Origin: Pseudoflavonifractor capillosus
GTDB taxonomy: Bacteria > Bacillota > Clostridia > Oscillospirales > Oscillospiraceae
Reading direction: 5' to 3'
DNA: 43,471 nt
NCBI RefSeq assembly: GCF_016899775.1
Contig: NZ_JACJJE010000026.1
Span: 1 to 43,471 of the forward strand
Positions within the stretch are counted from its first letter, which is position 1; each line of letters opens with the position of its first letter. Under the pieces are notes generated by a model. It was not told the DNA's origin. It worked only from the letters and a program-made list of their open reading frames with translations, and made no database searches. Below are positions 36,148-43,471 of the stretch, piece after piece. Made by a program: the position numbers and the translations under genes.

Positions 36148-36204
36148 GGGACACTCTGTCCTCCAGAGCGTCCCTATTGTACCATATGAGGCGGATTTTG
36201 TCTA
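36148..36204 (-). promoter_or_regulatory. Promoter of the suf operon with 5'-terminal hairpin
   Basis: Minus strand: TAGACA (36204-36199), 17-base spacer, TACAAT (36181-36176). Immediately downstream, GGGACGCTCTG (36174-36164) and CAGAGTGTCCC (36158-36148) form a near-perfect hairpin at the expected transcript start, which could be an operator or an mRNA 5' structure. Confidence 0.65.
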
Positions 36205-36298
36205 TCATTATTTTCCTATTATTTTAGTGGGAATTTAATTTTCTTTCAGCACACCTATCCAAAAGCACCTGTGCATTTCCACCTCACCCAGCTAAATT

Positions 36299-36478
36299 TT
36301 ATAAGTCCGCCATCAATGTCAAAGCGGAGGTCTGGTCCTCCTCCCAGATCAGTTTCCCCTCCCGGGCTTCCACGGCCCGATTCTGCCTCTGAAACCGGTG
36401 AACTCCAGCGACCACTCCTTCCGCCGGGATTTCAGACTTGCATTTTCTGCCGGAGTATGATATAAATATGGGCAGCAT
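36299..36478 (-). pseudogene. Possible C-terminal gene remnant antisense to the T-box promoter
   Basis: An open frame of 59 codons ends AVEAREGKLIWEEDQTSALT followed by LMADL-stop, which reads like a genuine protein C-terminus. The N-terminal part overlaps the T-box promoter and has no good ribosome site. No family recognised. It could be chance. Confidence 0.25.
36438..36466 (+). promoter_or_regulatory. Promoter of the T-box/phe operon
   Basis: TTGCAT at 36438-36443, 17-base spacer, TATAAA at 36461-36466, just before the T-box leader. Confidence 0.6.
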
Positions 36479-36710
36479 AAATGCGCAGATTGGGAAAATA
36501 GCGGGTTTGCAGATTGCAGAGAGGGGCGGCCGCCGGCTGAAAGCCGTCCTAAGCTGTGCCGCTTGGTTCGCCCAGGAGCGGCCCCTGAGAGGGGGACGGG
36601 TGTTCCGCCGTTATCCGGAGACAAGTGCGTATGGTAATATACGAATGCGGGTGGTACCGCGGAAGGCTGGCCTTTCGTCCCAGAAATCGTTGGGACGGAG
36701 GGCTTTTTTC
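36473..36710 (+). ncRNA. T-box riboswitch, probably tRNA-Phe specific
   Basis: The T-box itself, GCGGGTGGTACCGCGG (36647-36662), pairs with the CCA end of uncharged tRNA. The terminator follows: CGTCCCA (36676-36682) / TGGGACG (36691-36697), extended by GCC/GGC pairs and ending in T6 at 36704-36709. Stem I includes AGAGAG-like and GGCTGAAAGCC elements. A TTC triplet at 36567-36569 in the expected specifier region fits phenylalanine, matching pheS-pheT downstream. Confidence 0.88.
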
Positions 36711-36735
36711 ATAATTTTAACGGTAAGGAGAAGAT

Positions 36736-37062
36736 ATGGATATGATCATCACAACAACAAACAGCATAGAGGGCCGCCAGATTCAAGATTATCTGGGGGT
36801 TGTCTTTGGAGAAATGATTTCAGGCGTCAATTTTATTCGGGATTTTGCCGCAGGGCTGACCAATTTCTTTGGCGGGCGGTCCAACAGCTATGAGGAGGAA
36901 CTGGTGGATGCCCGGGAGACCGCCCTGCGGGAATTGGAGGAGCGGGCCGCCCGGCTGGGGGCCGATGCCGTAGTGGGCGTCAAGATGGACTATGAGGTTC
37001 TGGGGTCGGACAACGGGATGCTGATGGTCACGGTCAGCGGCACCGCCGTCACGCTGAAATAA
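36736..37062 (+). CDS. YbjQ (DUF74) family protein
   Basis: 108 residues. The UPF0145/YbjQ family forms a pentameric beta-rich fold. Seen: [87 protein letters not shown]...[11 protein letters not shown], the whole family pattern. Its function is unproven despite the heavy-metal-binding label sometimes used. AAGGAG five bases upstream supports the ATG at 36736. It lies between the T-box and pheS, so it should be induced with them when Phe-tRNA is uncharged. Confidence 0.88.
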   Translation: MDMIITTTNSIEGRQIQDYLGVVFGEMISGVNFIRDFAAGLTNFFGGRSNSYEEELVDARETALRELEERAARLGADAVVGVKMDYEVLGSDNGMLMVTVSGTAVTLK

Positions 37063-37109
37063 GAACAAAACAGTTTCAAAATCCTATACCCAATAAAGGA
37101 GCAGACGAT

Positions 37110-38135
37110 ATGAAAGAACAGTTAGCAAAAATCCGGGCCGAGGCCCTCTCGGCCATGGAGAACGCCCAGTCCGCCGCCGAGCTGGACGGGCTCCGGGTGC
37201 AGTACCTGGGCAAGAAGGGCGAGCTCACCGCCGTTTTGAAGATGATGGGCAAGCTCTCCCCTGAGGAGCGCCCCGCCATGGGCCAGCTGGCCAACGAGGT
37301 GCGCGCCGCCCTGGAGAGCGCCATTGAGGAACAGGGCAAGCGTCTGGAGGCCAAGGCCCTGGAGGCGCGCCTGGAGGCTGAGGCGGTGGACGTGACCATC
37401 CCTGGAAAAGCCCCCAAGCTGGGCCACAAGCACCCCATGTACCTGGCCCTGGACGAGCTGAAGGATATCTTCATCGGCATGGGCTTCACCGTGCTGGACG
37501 GCCCCGAGGTGGAGCTGGCCGAGTACAACTTCGACAAGCTCAACGCCGGGGAGGGCCACCCCTCCCGGGACTGGTCGGACACCTTCTACTTTGACAAGGA
37601 CAGCCGGGTGATGCTCCGCAGCCAGACCTCCCCCATGCAGGTGCGGGCCATGGAGACCATGGAGCTGCCCATCCGCATCATCGCCCCCGGCCGGGTGTAC
37701 CGCAAGGACGAGGTGGACGCCACCCACTCCCCCATGTTCCACCAGGTGGAGGGCATGGTCATCGACAAGAACGTGACCATGGCCGACCTGAAGGGCACCC
37801 TGAACACGGTGGTGGAGCAGCTCTACGGCAAGGGCACCAAGACACGGTTCCGCCCCCACCACTTCCCCTTTACCGAGCCCTCCTGCGAGATGGACGTCCA
37901 GTGCCACAAGTGCGGCGGCGTGGGCTGCCCCACCTGTAAGGGCGAGGGCTGGATCGAGATGCTGGGCGCCGGCATGATCCACCCCAAGGTGCTGAAGATG
38001 TCGGGCATCGACCCGGAGGTCTGGTCCGGCTGGGCCTTCGGCATCGGCCTGGAGCGCACCGCCATGCGCCGGTTCAAGATCGCCGACCTGCGCCTCATCT
38101 TCGAGAACGACGTGCGGTTCCTGGAGCAGTTCTGA
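37110..38135 (+). CDS. pheS: Phenylalanyl-tRNA synthetase alpha subunit
   Basis: 341 residues, usual length. It is the catalytic class II subunit of the (alpha-beta)2 enzyme. The N-terminal coiled coil (MKEQLAKIRAEALSAMENAQ) binds tRNA. The core has GHKHPMYLALDELKDIFIGMGF, LNAGEGHPSRDWSDTFYF, motif 2 (RIIAPGRVYRKDEVDATHSPMFHQVEG) and motif 3 (GWAFGIGLERTAMRRFKI). The alpha subunit often carries a cysteine-containing insert; here CHKCGGVGCPTCKGEGWIE. A 9-bp hairpin spans its stop codon (38130-38150). Confidence 0.95.
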   Translation: MKEQLAKIRAEALSAMENAQSAAELDGLRVQYLGKKGELTAVLKMMGKLSPEERPAMGQLANEVRAALESAIEEQGKRLEAKALEARLEAEAVDVTIPGKAPKLGHKHPMYLALDELKDIFIGMGFTVLDGPEVELAEYNFDKLNAGEGHPSRDWSDTFYFDKDSRVMLRSQTSPMQVRAMETMELPIRIIAPGRVYRKDEVDATHSPMFHQVEGMVIDKNVTMADLKGTLNTVVEQLYGKGTKTRFRPHHFPFTEPSCEMDVQCHKCGGVGCPTCKGEGWIEMLGAGMIHPKVLKMSGIDPEVWSGWAFGIGLERTAMRRFKIADLRLIFENDVRFLEQF

Positions 38136-38230
38136 GGCTGCGCCTCAGAACCGTAGGGGCCGATGCCCTCATCGGCCCGGCGGTGTCCGCCTGCTGTATC
38201 CAGCGGGCCGCTGGGGACAGCGGCCCCTAC
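38130..38230. repeat. Hairpins between pheS and pheT, including two Z modules
   Basis: TTCTGAGGC (38130-38138) / GCCTCAGAA (38142-38150) forms a perfect stem containing the pheS stop codon. Z hairpins follow in opposite orientations at 38153-38179 (GTAGGGGCCGATG...CATCGGCCC) and 38203-38230 (GCGGGCCGCT...AGCGGCCCCTAC). The Z module therefore sits inside an operon here. Confidence 0.8.
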
Positions 38231-38258
38231 AAAACCTGATGTAAGGGAGTTTTCATAT

Positions 38259-40967
38259 ATGAACTTATCTCGCAAATGGCTCCAGGAGTTCGTCTCTGTG
38301 GACGCCAATGACAAAGAATTTGCCGAGGCCATGACCCTGTCCGGCTCCAAGGTGGAGCTCACCCACGACCTGGGGGAGGAGATCTCCAACGTGGTAGCGG
38401 GCAGGATCGTCTCCATGGTCCGCCACCCCAATTCCGACCACATGTGGATCTGCCAGCTGGACGTGGGCAAGGATGAGCCTGTCCAAATCGTCACCGGCGC
38501 CTGGAACATCCACGAGGGGGATCTGGTCCCCGTGGCCCTGCACAAGTCCACCCTCCCCGGGGGCAAGAAGATCGAGAAGGGCAAGCTCCGGGGTGAGGTG
38601 TCCAACGGCATGCTGTGCTCCCTGAAGGAGCTGAACCTGGACGAGCGGGATTTTCCCTACGCGGTCATCGCCCCCGCCGCCCTGCTGAACGACTATAAGC
38701 CTCTGGACCCGGAGAAGCCCTCCATCCCCGCCGACATCAAGGCCGGGGATAAGGTGTTCGGCCCCGTGGTGTGCGCCCAGGTGACCGAGTGCGGGACTGT
38801 GGACTGCGGCCGCTATCAGGTGATCCTGGATTTGGGCGGCTCCACCACTCAGATGGAGAGCGTCTGCTCCAACATCCATGCCGGGGATCTGGTGGCTTAC
38901 AACACCAAGTCCAATATCATCTGCACCCTGGAGGACCTCCACGCCCAGCAGGCCGAGTTCCCCCACTGCATTCCCGACGGCATCTTCGTCCTCCAGGAGG
39001 AGGGCGTGAAACCCGGCGACGACATCAAGAGCGTCATCGGCGCCGACGACCACGTGGTGGAGTTTGAGATCACTCCCAACCGCCCCGACTGTCTGTCCGT
39101 CATCGGTCTGGCCCGGGAGGCGGCGGCCACTTACGACGTCCCTCTCACCCTCCACGAGCCCGAAGTAAAGGGCGGCGGCGCGGGCAGTCTGGTGGAGCTG
39201 CTGGATGTGGAGACCCCCGCCAGCGACCTGTGTCCCCGGTACACCGCCCGGATGGTGCGCAACGTGAAGATCGGCCCCTCCCCCAAGTGGATGCGGGAGC
39301 GGCTGCGCGCCATGGGGGTGCGGCCCATCAACAACATCGTGGACATCACCAACTATGTCATGTTGGAGTACGGCCAGCCCATGCACGCCTTTGACTACCG
39401 CTATGTGCAGGGCGGACATATCATTGTCCGCCGGGCCGAGGAGGGCGAGGAGCTCACCACTCTGGACGGCAATGTGCGCAAGCTCAACTCCAACATGCTG
39501 GTCATCGCCGACGAGGACCGGGCAGTAGGCCTGGCCGGCATCATGGGCGGCCTGAACAGCGAGATCGTCGCCGACACCACCGACGTGGTGTTCGAGTCCG
39601 CCAACTTCGACGGCACCACCATCCGCCGCACCGCCCTGGCTCTGGGCATGCGCACCGAGGCCAGCGCCAAGTACGAGAAGGGCCTGGACCCCCTGAACAC
39701 CCTCCCCGCCGTCAACCGGGCCTGTGAGCTGGTAGAGCTGCTGGGGGCCGGCGAGGTACTGGACGGGGTCATCGACATCCTCAACTATGTACCCCAGCCC
39801 CGCACCATCACCATGAACCCGGACCGGGTAAACGCCCTCTTGGGAACCGATATCCCCGCTGTGGCGCAGTACAAGTACCTGGCCCGTGTGGGTATCTTCA
39901 CTGAAAACCAGGACTGCCCCGACGGCCCCGCCCACGTGGTCATCCCCTCTTGGCGGGCTGATGTGGAGGGCATCGCCGACCTGGCCGAGGAGGTAGCCCG
40001 GTTCTACGGCTACAACAACATCCCCGTCACCCTCATGCGGGGGCAGACCACCCGGGGCGGCTACTCTCCCGAGCAGGAGGTGGAGCGCACCCTGGGCCAG
40101 ACCTGCCGGTCCCTGGGCTATGACGAGATCATCACCTACTCCTTCATCTCCCCCACCTACTACGACAAGATCCGCTGGGCCAAGGACGACCCCCGCCGGA
40201 AGTCCATGAAGATCATGAACCCCCTGGGCGAGGACACCTCCATCATGCGCACCACGGTGCTCCCTTCCATGCTGGAGATCCTGTCCCGCAACTACAACTA
40301 CCGCAACCAGGCGGTGCGGCTCTACGAGCTGGGCCGGGTGTACTTCGAGCGTGAGGACGGCATGGCCGACGAGCCCAAGGTGCTCTCCATGGGCGCCTAC
40401 GGGGACGGCATGGACTTCTTCATCCTGAAGGGCGCTGTGGAGGACCTGCTCTCCTCCATCCGGGCGGAGAACGTAACCTTCGAGGCCGTGAAGGACAACC
40501 CCTCCTACCACCCCGGCCGCTGCGCCCGGGTGCTGGTGAACGGCCAGGAGGTGGGCGTGCTGGGCCAGATCCACCCCCTGGTGGCTCAGAACTACGACGT
40601 GGACGCCGAGCTCTACTGCGCCGAGCTGTCCTTCCCCGCCCTGTACGCCAACAAGGGGGCCGATCCCCAGTACGTGCCCCTGCCCAAGTTCCCCGCCGTC
40701 ACCCGTGACATCGCCGTGGTGTGCGATGAGGCGGTCACCGTGGGACAGCTGGAGGCGGCCATCCGCAAGGGGGCCCGAGGCCTGCTGAAAGAGGTGGAGC
40801 TCTTCGACATCTACCGGGGCGCCAACATCCCCGAGGGCAAGAAGTCGGTGGCCTTCAGCCTCACCCTCCGCGCCGACGACCGCAGCCTCACTGCCGAAGA
40901 GGCGGACGCCGACGTGAAGTCTATCCTGGAGACCCTGGAACAGGACTGCGGCGCAGTGCTGCGCTGA
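38259..40967 (+). CDS. pheT: Phenylalanyl-tRNA synthetase beta subunit, with an extra ~100-residue insert
   Basis: 902 residues; the family is usually about 800. The N-terminal domain (MNLSRKWLQEFV) and first tRNA-binding OB domain (AGRIVSMVRHPNSDHMWICQLDVG ... VQIVTGAWNIHEGDLVPVAL, 47-94) are standard, as are SNGMLCSLKEL, EITPNRPDCLSVIGLAREA, the B3/B4 editing domain, B5 and the C-terminal anticodon-binding FDX-ACB domain (PKFPAVTRDIAVVCDEAVTVGQLEAAI). Between DFPYAV (135) and CIPDGIFVL (237) lies an insert, VCAQVTECGTVDCGRYQVIL .. SVCSNIHAGDLVAY, that resembles a second, diverged copy of the OB domain. The start ATG at 38259 follows GGGAG. Confidence 0.93.
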   Translation: MNLSRKWLQEFVSVDANDKEFAEAMTLSGSKVELTHDLGEEISNVVAGRIVSMVRHPNSDHMWICQLDVGKDEPVQIVTGAWNIHEGDLVPVALHKSTLPGGKKIEKGKLRGEVSNGMLCSLKELNLDERDFPYAVIAPAALLNDYKPLDPEKPSIPADIKAGDKVFGPVVCAQVTECGTVDCGRYQVILDLGGSTTQMESVCSNIHAGDLVAYNTKSNIICTLEDLHAQQAEFPHCIPDGIFVLQEEGVKPGDDIKSVIGADDHVVEFEITPNRPDCLSVIGLAREAAATYDVPLTLHEPEVKGGGAGSLVELLDVETPASDLCPRYTARMVRNVKIGPSPKWMRERLRAMGVRPINNIVDITNYVMLEYGQPMHAFDYRYVQGGHIIVRRAEEGEELTTLDGNVRKLNSNMLVIADEDRAVGLAGIMGGLNSEIVADTTDVVFESANFDGTTIRRTALALGMRTEASAKYEKGLDPLNTLPAVNRACELVELLGAGEVLDGVIDILNYVPQPRTITMNPDRVNALLGTDIPAVAQYKYLARVGIFTENQDCPDGPAHVVIPSWRADVEGIADLAEEVARFYGYNNIPVTLMRGQTTRGGYSPEQEVERTLGQTCRSLGYDEIITYSFISPTYYDKIRWAKDDPRRKSMKIMNPLGEDTSIMRTTVLPSMLEILSRNYNYRNQAVRLYELGRVYFEREDGMADEPKVLSMGAYGDGMDFFILKGAVEDLLSSIRAENVTFEAVKDNPSYHPGRCARVLVNGQEVGVLGQIHPLVAQNYDVDAELYCAELSFPALYANKGADPQYVPLPKFPAVTRDIAVVCDEAVTVGQLEAAIRKGARGLLKEVELFDIYRGANIPEGKKSVAFSLTLRADDRSLTAEEADADVKSILETLEQDCGAVLR

Positions 40968-40993
40968 CCTACTTTTCTTGAAAGAAAAGTAGG
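40968..40993 (+). repeat. X-type hairpin after pheT, copy G
   Basis: CCTACTTTTCTT (40968-40979) / AAGAAAAGTAGG (40982-40993), followed by CAAAAGAAC. It has the same architecture as the X module hairpins (…ACTTT…AAAGT… then CAAAGGA) with a different stem sequence. It starts right after the pheT stop and may act in 3'-end formation. Confidence 0.6.
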
Positions 40994-41086
40994 CAAAAGA
41001 ACTTTGTGCGAAACTGCGTTTCGCCTCTTCCCCTGCGTTACGGTGCTCCATGAAACATCCGTATCTCAATCCCATAGAACAGCTCT

Positions 41087-42017
41087 GCGGGCGGTCATAT
41101 AGACCGCCCGCAATCCTTTTCCCTTCGGAGAAGGACGATTTCCCCTGTCAGGGGAAAAAGACAAAGTGGTAGGGGACACGGCGAAACCGTGGCGGACGAG
41201 ACTGATTGGGCGGGCGGCCCAGTGTGCCGCCTCTACGGTTTAACGAGGGCATATTTAAAACCCAGGACGGGCGGGTCTAGGACCCGCCCCTACGGCGAAT
41301 CCGGAAACCGTCCGTTTTTATCGTAGGGGCCGGACACCGGCCGGCCCGCAGATATACGCGGCGCGTCCAGGAGGCCGCGCCCTACAGCCCAGCACCAGCC
41401 GCCACCTGCTCGGCCGACCCAAGTGCAGGTGTGGAACCGCACCAGCGGCAGTTTTTACAGACTCAGGGCCCCAGCGGCCCGGCGGGAGGGGTTGCGGGCG
41501 GCTGATAGCCGCCCCTACGGCGATACTCACCCAGCCACATTAGTTCGGAAACCCAGGCGCGGAAGCTGAACCGCACCAGTGGAAATTTTTGCAAACCCAG
41601 GGCCCAGTGGACCGGCGGGAATCGCGGAAAGCCACTCAAATTTTGCGCGCCGGAAGGGTATTGCCCACCCAAAGGGGTAACCCTCGTAAACGGGGTCCGG
41701 GGAAAGGCGAATATGGACACGCAGTGTCCATCCTGAGCCGTCCCCGGTGGCGTTTTGGTTACTTTGCCGCCATGGGCAAAGTAACTCGCCGCAGCAGCGG
41801 CGAAATCCTCTCCGCATTCCCGGAAAGGAATGGACAGAGGCGGCGGGGCAGGCCCCCGCCCTACAGAGTTTTTCTAACGATGCTTGTTCCTTGGACTGCC
41901 CCCTCATCCGGCCCTTCGGGCCACCTTCCCCCCAGGGGGAAGGCCAGAGAAAAACAGGCGGTGAAATCTCCCCCCAATGAACAGAGACACGGCGGGCGGC
42001 CCAGTGTGCGCCCCTAC
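41087..42017 (-). repeat. Composite X-Y-Z intergenic repeat, copy E, with a second partial Y
   Basis: Minus-strand copy filling the pheT-thiM gap. Z hairpins lie at 41087-41111, 41210-41236, 41268-41293, 41323-41349, 41494-41518 and 41993-42017. A partial Y lies at 41434-41486, the full Y at 41568-41653, and the X hairpin at 41758-41768/41775-41785 (GTTACTTTGCC). The CCTTCCCCC/GGGGGAAGG palindrome recurs at about 41925-41943 with CCCCTCATCCGG. No gene is seen in 40968-42261. Confidence 0.8.
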
Positions 42018-42033
42018 AGGGAAGAAAGAGTTC

Positions 42034-42062
42034 TTGCAATTTAACTAATCTTGCGCTATAAT
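42034..42062 (+). promoter_or_regulatory. Promoter of the thiamine salvage operon
   Basis: TTGCAA at 42034-42039, 17-base spacer, consensus TATAAT at 42057-42062, 35 bases before the riboswitch. Confidence 0.75.
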
Positions 42063-42096
42063 GCACCTGACCGCAGGCTGCGGCCATCAACAAAAA

Positions 42097-42175
42097 GGGA
42101 GCTCGCAAACGGGCTGAGAGGAAGCTGTGCGCTTCGACCTGTGACCTGATTTGGGTAATGCCAACGTAGGGAGAT
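42097..42175 (+). ncRNA. TPP riboswitch (THI element)
   Basis: Both conserved blocks are present: GGGCTGAGAG (42111-42120), the pyrimidine-sensing side, and GACCTGATTTGGGTAATGCCA with ACGTAGGGA (about 42143-42172), the pyrophosphate side. It should bind thiamine diphosphate and stop expression of thiM-thiE via the terminator just downstream. Confidence 0.95.
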
Positions 42176-42192
42176 CATAGAACCGGTTTTTC

Positions 42193-42241
42193 ATACCGCG
42201 GGACTGTCTTTCCTCGTGACGGCAGGCCCGCGGTATTTTTA
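42193..42241 (+). terminator. Riboswitch expression platform terminator
   Basis: ATACCGCGGG (42193-42202) pairs with CCCGCGGTAT (42227-42236), followed by TTTTA. It lies between the TPP aptamer and the thiM ribosome site. Confidence 0.8.
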
Positions 42242-42261
42242 TTGCAAGGAGGAACCTAACT

Positions 42262-43083
42262 ATGCTCGGAACCTGTCTGGACCGCGTGCGGGAGACCACT
42301 CCCCTGGTCCACAACATCACCAACTATGTCACTGTCAACGACGTGGCCAACGTACTGCTGGCCTGCGGAGGCAGTCCCATCATGTCCGACGACATCCAGG
42401 ACGTGGAGGACATCACCTCCATCTGCGGGGGGCTGAACATCAACATCGGCACCCTGAACCAGAACACCATCCCCTCCATGTTTGCCGCTGGGAAAAAGGC
42501 CAATGAGCTGGGCCACCCGGTGGTGCTGGACCCGGTAGGAGCGGGAGCCAGCGCTCTGCGCACCCAGACCGCCCTCAAGCTGCTGGAGGAGGTCAAGTTC
42601 ACCGTGGTCCGGGGCAACATCTCGGAGATCAAGACCCTGGCCGCCGGCTCCGGCACCACCAAGGGGGTGGACGCGGATGTGGCCGACGCGGTGACCGAGG
42701 ACACCCTGGACGCGTCGGTGGCCTTCGCCAAGTCCATGGCCGCCCGTCTGAACGCCGTGGTGGCCATCACCGGAGCTATCGACCTGGTAGCCGATGAGAA
42801 GACCTGCTACGTCATCCGCAACGGCCGCCCAGAGATGGGGAAGATCACCGGCACCGGCTGCCAGCTCTCCGGCCTCACCGCCGCTTACGTAGTTGCCAAC
42901 CCGGACCGCCCCCTGGAGGCGGCGGCCGCCGCCGTGGCCTCTATGGGCCTGGCCGGTGAGATCGGCTGGAGCAATATGCAGCCCGCCGACGGCAACTCCA
43001 CCTACCGCAGCCGGATCATCGACGCCATCTTCCATATGGACGGGGCGGCGCTGGACAAGGGGGCCAAGTATGAGGTGCGATAA
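42262..43083 (+). CDS. thiM: Hydroxyethylthiazole kinase
   Basis: 273 residues. It phosphorylates 4-methyl-5-(2-hydroxyethyl)thiazole for thiamine salvage. Ribokinase-like fold with PLVHNITNYVTVNDVANVLLACGGSPIM at the substrate site, LDPVGAGASALRT, VRGNISEI, and the catalytic anion hole MGKITGTGCQLSG containing the cysteine typical of ThiM. AAGGAGG precedes the ATG at 42262. It overlaps thiE by 14 bases and is controlled by the TPP riboswitch. Confidence 0.95.
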   Translation: MLGTCLDRVRETTPLVHNITNYVTVNDVANVLLACGGSPIMSDDIQDVEDITSICGGLNINIGTLNQNTIPSMFAAGKKANELGHPVVLDPVGAGASALRTQTALKLLEEVKFTVVRGNISEIKTLAAGSGTTKGVDADVADAVTEDTLDASVAFAKSMAARLNAVVAITGAIDLVADEKTCYVIRNGRPEMGKITGTGCQLSGLTAAYVVANPDRPLEAAAAAVASMGLAGEIGWSNMQPADGNSTYRSRIIDAIFHMDGAALDKGAKYEVR

Positions 43084-43452
43084 GAGGGACCTGCTCCTGT
43101 ATGCGGTCACCGACCGGGCCTGGCTGGGGGACAAGACCCTGGCCTGGCAGGTAGAGGAGTCCCTGAAGGGGGGCGCCACCATGATCCAGCTGCGGGAGAA
43201 GCACCTGGACGAGGACACCTTCCAGGCGGAGGCCCTGGAACTCCAGGCCCTGTGCCGCCGGTACGGCGTCCCCTTCCTCATCAACGACGATGTGGAGCTG
43301 GCCGTGGCGGTGAACGCCGACGGGGTCCACGTGGGTCAGCACGACATGGAGGCCGGTCAGGTGCGGGAGAAGATCGGCCCGGACAAGATCTTAGGGGTGT
43401 CCGCCCAGACGGTGGAGCAGGCTCTCCGCGCCCAGGCGGCGGGGGCTGACTA
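43070..43452 (+). CDS. thiE: Thiamine-phosphate synthase, 3' truncated by contig end
   Basis: About 127 residues before the adapter. It joins thiazole phosphate and hydroxymethylpyrimidine diphosphate to thiamine phosphate. Seen: LLLYAVTDRAWLGDKTLAWQVEESLKGGATMIQLREKHLDEDTF (diphosphate-binding QLREK), VPFLINDDVELAVAVNADGVHVGQHDM, and ILGVSAQTVEQALRAQAAGADY, which breaks off where GxGPxFxT should follow. The start overlaps thiM by 14 bases. Confidence 0.93.
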
Positions 43453-43471
43453 CTGTCTCTTATACACATCT
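43453..43471 (+). other. Nextera transposon-end adapter (sequencing artefact)
   Basis: CTGTCTCTTATACACATCT is the Tn5 mosaic-end adapter read-through of Nextera libraries. It interrupts thiE in a conserved position and is not genomic. Confidence 0.97.

Noticed and set aside
38265-41075. A 936-codon minus-strand frame opposite pheT
   Set aside because: Same shadow effect; no motifs, and pheT on the other strand is complete.
43281-43469. A minus-strand frame starting MCIRDS at the contig end
   Set aside because: It starts within the Nextera adapter and is antisense to thiE.

Overview
The window is a 43.5-kb piece of a GC-rich, anaerobic Gram-positive chromosome, most likely from an Oscillospiraceae-type gut Clostridium close to Flavonifractor, Pseudoflavonifractor or Lawsonibacter. 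This rests on the mixture of Firmicutes markers (BofA/DUF2508 pair, IreB, YerC, T-box, strong AGGAGG ribosome sites), a homodimeric pyruvate:ferredoxin oxidoreductase, a two-gene SufC/SufB system, very GC-rich codon use, and dense interspersed palindromic repeats. The last 19 bases are a Nextera transposon-end adapter, so this is the unclipped right end of an assembled contig and the last gene (thiE) is cut there.

Layout. 1-830: repeat-rich non-coding DNA. 831-1430 (-): a gene that looks like an ECF sigma factor N-terminus joined to the tail of a membrane anti-sigma protein. 1555-4133: rpmG-secE-nusG-rplK-rplA with its own promoter and a leader attenuator, followed by four tandem perfect hairpins instead of rplJL. 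4503-5978: ireB, a DUF523 protein and a DUF3298-like protein. 6771-8761: yerC, a methyltransferase and hslO. 8867-11539 (-): pckA and rsmA. 11697-12948: an Old Yellow Enzyme-type reductase with an Fe-S motif, and tRNA-Leu(CAA). 13491-14833: an ECF sigma factor with an RsiV-like anti-sigma factor. 15391-15884: DUF2508-bofA. 15961-18274 (-): a GntR (YtrA-type) repressor, an ABC ATPase, a permease and a small membrane protein, plus a separate 61-residue gene. 18514-19989: a MerR DNA-binding domain fused to an RDD membrane domain. 20132-23990: serC, serA and a rhomboid protein. 24082-26610: a YgiQ radical-SAM protein and a zinc-ribbon protein. 26719-30354 (-): nifJ. 30808-32316: comM. 32985-34039: a divergent XRE regulator and lipoprotein. 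34271-36061 (-): sufC-sufB. 36438-40967: T-box, ybjQ, pheS, pheT. 42034-43452: TPP riboswitch, thiM, thiE (partial).

Most genes are housekeeping: translation and export, serine synthesis, central carbon metabolism at the PEP and pyruvate nodes, Fe-S assembly, and thiamine salvage. Regulation is readable in several places: T-box (Phe), TPP riboswitch, an ECF-type autoregulatory promoter, a MerR-type 19-bp spacer promoter, and an inverted repeat between the XRE and lipoprotein genes.

The most interesting non-genic content is a set of interspersed repeats. A composite element recurs five times. It has a variable-sequence hairpin (module X), an 87-bp conserved core (module Y), and a series of small GTAGGGGC hairpins (module Z) whose stems change sequence but keep pairing. 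There are about 22 Z hairpins in the window. A second family (type II, 3 copies) has multiple hairpins; one copy supplies the terminator of tRNA-Leu and another lies next to a duplicated, diverged 3' end of serC. A 163-bp MITE-like element, a palindromic AT-rich element inside the suf operon and a 108-bp inverted-repeat-bounded segment add to this.
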